Assembly (NCBI GenBank): GCA_030600975.1 | Contig: JAUVUL010000023.1 | Span: 1-10,097 of the forward strand | Direction of reading: 5' to 3' | DNA length: 10,097 bases | Origin: Candidatus Aegiribacteria sp. | Lineage (GTDB): Bacteria > Fermentibacterota > Fermentibacteria > Fermentibacterales > JCC-6 | Notes under the pieces: model-generated | The model's database searches: none | What the model was told of the DNA's origin: nothing | The model's input: the letters and a program-made list of their open reading frames with translations, nothing else | Part shown: positions 6,888 through 10,097 of the stretch, piece after piece | Layout of the letters: the number at the start of each line of letters is the position of its first letter | Numbering within the stretch: the first letter of the stretch is position 1 | Position numbers and translations under genes: made by a program

Positions 6888-7465
6888 TTCCCGAATAGTT
6901 CCATGCCCTTTCGGAATGCCTCGAGGTTCACTTCTAATGCCTTAGGAGGCACCCGTTCCGTTATTGCCTGTTTCCAGTGTACTTCATCAATAGGCAGGAG
7001 GGGTGATACAGCTCCGATCAGTACGACATTCACAACCCTGAGGTTACCGAGTTCCTCGGCGATCTCAACGGCAGGAATCAGGGTTACCGGAAGACTCTCC
7101 TTTTTCATTATCGCGTTAACGTCCTGATATTCCGCAAGCCCGGTATTAACAGTCATGGGAGTGATTTCCAGGTCACAGACTACAAGCTTGCCATGGGGAG
7201 CCAGATATTGAGACCATCTCAGGCTCTCCATCTTTTCCATCGCAAGGATAAGATCCGCACATCCCTTTTCCACCAGTGGACTATTAATCTTTTCCCCGAA
7301 ACGGACGTGACTTGATACACTTCCGCCACGCTGTGACATTCCATGGACTTCGCTCTTCTTGACATCATTCCCCGCACGACGGGCAGCCGAGCACAGGACT
7401 TCACTGGCAAGGAGTATACCCTGTCCGCCGGTTCCGCAGATGATAACATTGGTTACGGATTTCAT
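6884..7465 (-). CDS. iorB: Indolepyruvate ferredoxin oxidoreductase, beta subunit
   Basis: This 193-residue gamma-type domain protein of the 2-oxoacid:ferredoxin oxidoreductase superfamily begins MKSVTNVIICGTGGQGILLA, with the GTGGQG loop at 11-16. EVHGMSQRGGSV (39-50) and a later VNVVLIGAVSPLLPI are typical of IorB. With IorA it oxidises aryl 2-oxoacids from aromatic amino acids to aryl acyl-CoA, reducing ferredoxin in the cytoplasm. The ATG at 7465 is chosen because GGGAGG sits six bases upstream and because it overlaps the iorA stop as ATGA. A longer in-frame reading upstream lies wholly inside iorA and is unlikely. The gene ends at 6884, tail to tail with the plus-strand ORF. Confidence 0.93.
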   Translation of the reverse strand: MKSVTNVIICGTGGQGILLASEVLCSAARRAGNDVKKSEVHGMSQRGGSVSSHVRFGEKINSPLVEKGCADLILAMEKMESLRWSQYLAPHGKLVVCDLEITPMTVNTGLAEYQDVNAIMKKESLPVTLIPAVEIAEELGNLRVVNVVLIGAVSPLLPIDEVHWKQAITERVPPKALEVNLEAFRKGMELFGN

Positions 7466-9246
7466 GTCAGTCCTCCCATATCCTTGGAGATGGCATCTAC
7501 AGGACAAACCTGAACACACAGATCACAGTCGGGCCAGCAGAGATGTCTGTTGATCTCCGGCTTTTCCCCGTCCCAGCTTATGGCGGGACAACCCAGCTTC
7601 ATACAAAGCTTGCAGCCAATGCATTCTTCGGGGTCCACCTGCGCTATGATTCTTCGAACAGGCTTGTAAGCCATGATGCAGGGTCTCTTCGTAATTATTA
7701 CGGAGAGTTCATCGCGGTCCATTTCCTCCTTGAGAGTCCTTTCCATTTCCGGCAGATCGTGTGGATCAACAACACGGATATTTTTGACTCCGCAGGCTGT
7801 AACCACCTTCTCCAGATCAAGAACGGGAGCTGGTTCACCTCGGAGATTCTTTCCCGTGGTAGGATTTTCCTGCCCCCCGGTCATGGCCGTTAAGCTGTTG
7901 TCCATGATCATCACGGTTCCGGTATTACCGTTATACACCATATCTATCAGCCCGGTTATTCCCGAATGGACGAAGGTCGACTCGCCTATGGCAGCAACCA
8001 GTTTCCCCATTCCTTCCCTTCCTACAGCCTTTTCGATACCGGCGAGAACTCCGATGGAAGCGCCCATGCATATCGTTGTTTCCAGCGCGTTATGAGGAGG
8101 CATCAGACCCAGTGTATAACAGCCTATATCACCGGTTGAACTGCCGCCAAGTTTGCTGAGACAGTAGAAAGCCCCCCTGTGAGGACATCCCGCGCACAGG
8201 GCAGGAGGCCTTGCCGGGAGCTGTATCTCACTGAAAGTTATTTCCTTAGTAGTGCCGGGGTGAACCGCTTTCCTTACGATCTCAGGGTTCAGCTCTCCCT
8301 CAAGAGGAATGATGTTCTTTCCATCAGCCTGAATGAGGAACCGAGCTTTGATGTTCTCCTCCAGGTAGGGATCGTTCTCCTCAACAAAGATAATTCTGTC
8401 CACCATATTTATGAATTTTTCTATAAGATTCCAGGGCAAGGGATTAGATATGCCTATCTTGAGTACGCTGGCCTCAGGACTAACTTCCTTGACGTACTGG
8501 TAGGATATTCCGCTTGTGATTATACCCAGGGATGTATCTCCCTCTTCAATTCTGTTCAGAGAACTCTCCGAGCCCCAGGCGGAAATATCTTCAAGCCTCT
8601 GCTCAACCCTGCTGTGCATCGCTCTTGCGTGGGCGGGAATGGGTACCCTTTTCTTTATGTCAGCCACGTAACCCTTTACGGGTATTTCCTTTCTGGGACC
8701 AACATTTACCATGCTTTTTGAGTGACAGATCCTTGTTGTCAGCCTGAGAAGAACAGGTGTGTCAAAGTCTTCGGAGATCCTCAGGCCCTCTCCCACCATA
8801 TCTTTGGCTTCCTGGCTGTCTGAGGGTTCCAGGATAACTACTTTGGCGGCCTTCCCCATCAGCCTGTTGTCCTGCTCGTTCTGGCTTGAATGCATGCCCG
8901 GATCATCGGCGGATATGATTACTATACCACCCGTCGCCCCTATATAGCTGAGCGTGAAAAGGGGGTCAGCGGCCACGTTAAGACCCACGTGCTTCATTGC
9001 TGATAGAACTCGTGCTCCTCCGAACGAAGCACCGGCGACCACTTCAAGCCCAACCTTTTCGTTTGGAGCCCATTGAGCGTCTATCTCATCGTACTCTTCA
9101 GCTATCGTTTCAAGAATTTCGGTTGAAGGAGTTCCTGGATAGGCCGCGGCAAAGTGGACGCCATATTCCCAGGCGCCCCTGGCCACGGCTTCATTACCTG
9201 AAAGAAGGATGGTACCTTCATTTATGGTGTTCAGTTTCTTCCTCAT
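7462..9246 (-). CDS. iorA: Indolepyruvate ferredoxin oxidoreductase, alpha subunit
   Basis: This 594-residue catalytic subunit binds thiamine diphosphate and two [4Fe-4S] clusters. The N-terminal pyrimidine-binding domain includes AAYPGTPSTEIL (34-45), NEKVGLEVVAGAS and DDPGMHSSQNEQDNR (114-128). The diphosphate-binding domain includes CAGCPHRG (351-358), GDIGCYTLG (372-380), AIGESTFVHSGITGL (419-433) and MDNSLTAMTGGQENP (448-462). The C-terminal ferredoxin domain has C542/C545/C548/C553 and C570/C574/C577/C581. The Mg-binding motif reads GES where GDS is usual. The ATG at 9246 has AGGTGG seven to eight bases upstream. It is translationally coupled to iorB. Its place just after butyrate kinase fits amino acid fermentation, where the acyl-CoA product can feed ATP formation. 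Confidence 0.96.
   Translation of the reverse strand: MRKKLNTINEGTILLSGNEAVARGAWEYGVHFAAAYPGTPSTEILETIAEEYDEIDAQWAPNEKVGLEVVAGASFGGARVLSAMKHVGLNVAADPLFTLSYIGATGGIVIISADDPGMHSSQNEQDNRLMGKAAKVVILEPSDSQEAKDMVGEGLRISEDFDTPVLLRLTTRICHSKSMVNVGPRKEIPVKGYVADIKKRVPIPAHARAMHSRVEQRLEDISAWGSESSLNRIEEGDTSLGIITSGISYQYVKEVSPEASVLKIGISNPLPWNLIEKFINMVDRIIFVEENDPYLEENIKARFLIQADGKNIIPLEGELNPEIVRKAVHPGTTKEITFSEIQLPARPPALCAGCPHRGAFYCLSKLGGSSTGDIGCYTLGLMPPHNALETTICMGASIGVLAGIEKAVGREGMGKLVAAIGESTFVHSGITGLIDMVYNGNTGTVMIMDNSLTAMTGGQENPTTGKNLRGEPAPVLDLEKVVTACGVKNIRVVDPHDLPEMERTLKEEMDRDELSVIITKRPCIMAYKPVRRIIAQVDPEECIGCKLCMKLGCPAISWDGEKPEINRHLCWPDCDLCVQVCPVDAISKDMGGLT
7472..7477 (-). promoter_or_regulatory. Shine-Dalgarno of iorB
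   Basis: On the minus strand GGGAGG lies six bases before ATG 7465, inside the 3' end of iorA. This fixes the iorB start at the four-base overlap. Confidence 0.7.
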
Positions 9247-9264
9247 TTGCCACCTTTCTGTTTT

Positions 9265-9426
9265 AGTGTTCTGTCAAGTGCTAAATGGCGCAAAAATGCG
9301 AAGTAATTTGGTGTTCCCGCAAGGCGCGGCTGAAGGAGCATAGCAGCGCTATGTAACTGAAGCCGCGACACTGCGGGAGCGCCAAAGGACGAGCAGGATG
9401 CGTCAGTTGGTGCTTGAGAGGACACT
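9265..9426. repeat. Nested palindromic (foldback) intergenic element
   Basis: The interval between iorA and buk is one large imperfect palindrome. Outer arms 9265-9292 and 9399-9426 pair at 26 of 28 positions when G-U pairs are allowed (21 Watson-Crick, 5 G-U). A second stem pairs 9307-9321 with 9372-9386 (15 pairs, two of them G-U). A third pairs 9325-9331 (CGCGGCT) with 9361-9367. The tip is CATAGC-AGC-GCTATG at 9339-9353. TA dinucleotides at 9264-9265 and 9426-9427 could be a target duplication of the kind left by IS630/Tc1-type MITEs. There is no T-run like that of an intrinsic terminator. The right edge supplies the buk stop codon. It could be a MITE, a REP-like repeat or an RNA element. 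Confidence 0.8.
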
Positions 9427-10097
9427 AACTGTATACCTTTACTTCTTCAACGGAATCAAGAATCCTGAGAACACCTCTCGCAAGCGCTTCGAGTTCTTCT
9501 TCGCCGGGGAAGATAATGATTTCTCCAAGGTACTCAAGGTTCTTTTCTAACCTTTCCATCATCCATATGTTGTTCGCTATTCCTCCAGTAATAATAACCG
9601 CGTCTACTTTTCCTGCAAGCGCCGCTGCCATGGCTCCTGCTTCCTTTATTATTTGATATGCCATCGCACGAAGTGCGATATCACAACTCTCATCACCTTC
9701 CTCCGCCCGTATGAGGGCTTCACCCACATGATCGGTGCCGGTATACGACATAAGTCCACCACGCTTCAGCAGCATTACTTTCATGTCATTCCAGCTGTAA
9801 TCGCCTGAGAGACATAGCTTCACAAGCCCCGTTGTCGGGAGCGACCCAACTCTCTGGGGACTGAAAGGTCCTCCATCGTTAGCCTGGCTTGTATCTATCA
9901 TTCTACCTTTTCTTATTGCGGTTACGGATATCCCGCTTCCCAGGTGAAGTACAACGAAGTTCAGTTCACTGAGTTCCCTTCCCAGCATTTGCGCAGCCTT
10001 GTAGGCAACCATCCGGATATTAAGAGCATGACTGAGACTGGTCCGCTCAAGAGCGGGAAGACCGGACAGCCTGGCTTCATCTATCATTTCATCTACA
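9425..10097 (-). CDS. buk: Butyrate kinase (or related branched/aryl-acid kinase), 5' end outside window
   Basis: This is the C-terminal 223 residues of an ASKHA-fold acid kinase, open to the window edge. VDEMIDEARLSGLPALERTS followed by SHALN is the butyrate kinase signature. The nucleotide-fold motifs LHLGSGISVTAIRKG, QANDGGPFSPQRVGSLPT and VIITGGIANN follow in order. The enzyme makes ATP from ADP and butyryl phosphate, and related members accept branched or aryl acyl phosphates. About 130 N-terminal residues are missing. It is the first visible gene of the minus-strand group buk-iorA-iorB, which suggests that acyl-CoA from IorAB is turned to acid plus ATP through a phosphotransacylase. The substrate is therefore inferred. 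Its TAG stop coincides with the outer edge of the palindromic element. Confidence 0.92.
   Translation of the reverse strand, partial: VDEMIDEARLSGLPALERTSLSHALNIRMVAYKAAQMLGRELSELNFVVLHLGSGISVTAIRKGRMIDTSQANDGGPFSPQRVGSLPTTGLVKLCLSGDYSWNDMKVMLLKRGGLMSYTGTDHVGEALIRAEEGDESCDIALRAMAYQIIKEAGAMAAALAGKVDAVIITGGIANNIWMMERLEKNLEYLGEIIIFPGEEELEALARGVLRILDSVEEVKVYS

Noticed and set aside
8179..8721. Plus-strand open frame of 180 codons opposite iorA
   Set aside because: It is antisense to clearly conserved iorA sequence, and its product shows no family motif.
9271..9276. TTGACA on the minus strand 5' of iorA as a -35 promoter box
   Set aside because: No TATAAT-like sequence lies 16-18 bases downstream (GGTGGC is there instead), and the hexamer is part of the palindrome arm.
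9307..9386. Intrinsic terminator for buk
   Set aside because: The stem is strong, but no T-run follows on either strand. The nested architecture extends far beyond a terminator.

Overview
The window is bacterial chromosomal DNA of roughly balanced base composition, densely packed with genes. It looks like a core-genome region from an anaerobic fermenter. Ribosomal and modification genes (rpsF, ssb, rpsR, rplI, tsaD, acpS, nnrD) run rightward. A leftward cluster for fermenting amino acids (butyrate kinase, then indolepyruvate ferredoxin oxidoreductase alpha and beta) meets them near 6885. Frequent TTG/GTG starts, strong Shine-Dalgarno sequences, AGA/AGG-rich arginine usage and a DUF2232 gene between rpsR and rplI would suit an uncultured anaerobic lineage of the FCB type (for example Fermentibacterota or Cloacimonadota). 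That placement is only an inference.

Left block (1-6156, plus strand). The C-terminus of ribosomal protein S6 overlaps ssb. Then come a second, tail-less SSB-like OB-fold protein, rpsR (TTG start, zinc-type S18), a DUF2232 membrane protein, and rplI. These are followed by tsaD, acpS, bifunctional nnrD and an HD-domain hydrolase. Most neighbours overlap or lie within a few bases, so this is probably one or two long operons. The tsaD reading frame is broken by a one-base shift just before its conserved CTDNA-like segment. The rest of the protein is intact in the adjacent frame.

Middle block (6157-6887, plus strand). This is a less orderly accessory patch. It starts with a 28-bp repeat arm directly after the HD gene. 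A small membrane protein follows whose natural start codon appears to be ATA or lost. Last is a degenerate, apparently frameshifted ORF whose stop shares the sequence TTAA with the stop of the converging iorB.

Right block (6884-10097, minus strand). Transcription runs buk (cut by the window edge), iorA, iorB. Together these can turn amino-acid-derived 2-oxoacids into acyl-CoA plus reduced ferredoxin and then, with a phosphotransacylase not seen here, into free acid plus ATP. Between buk and iorA lies a nested palindrome of about 165 bp. One outer arm resembles the solo repeat at 6157. All seven of its transition-type arm differences form G-U pairs on the plus strand, so it may be a foldback (MITE-like) element or a structured RNA. 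No tRNA, rRNA, CRISPR array or intact insertion sequence was seen.
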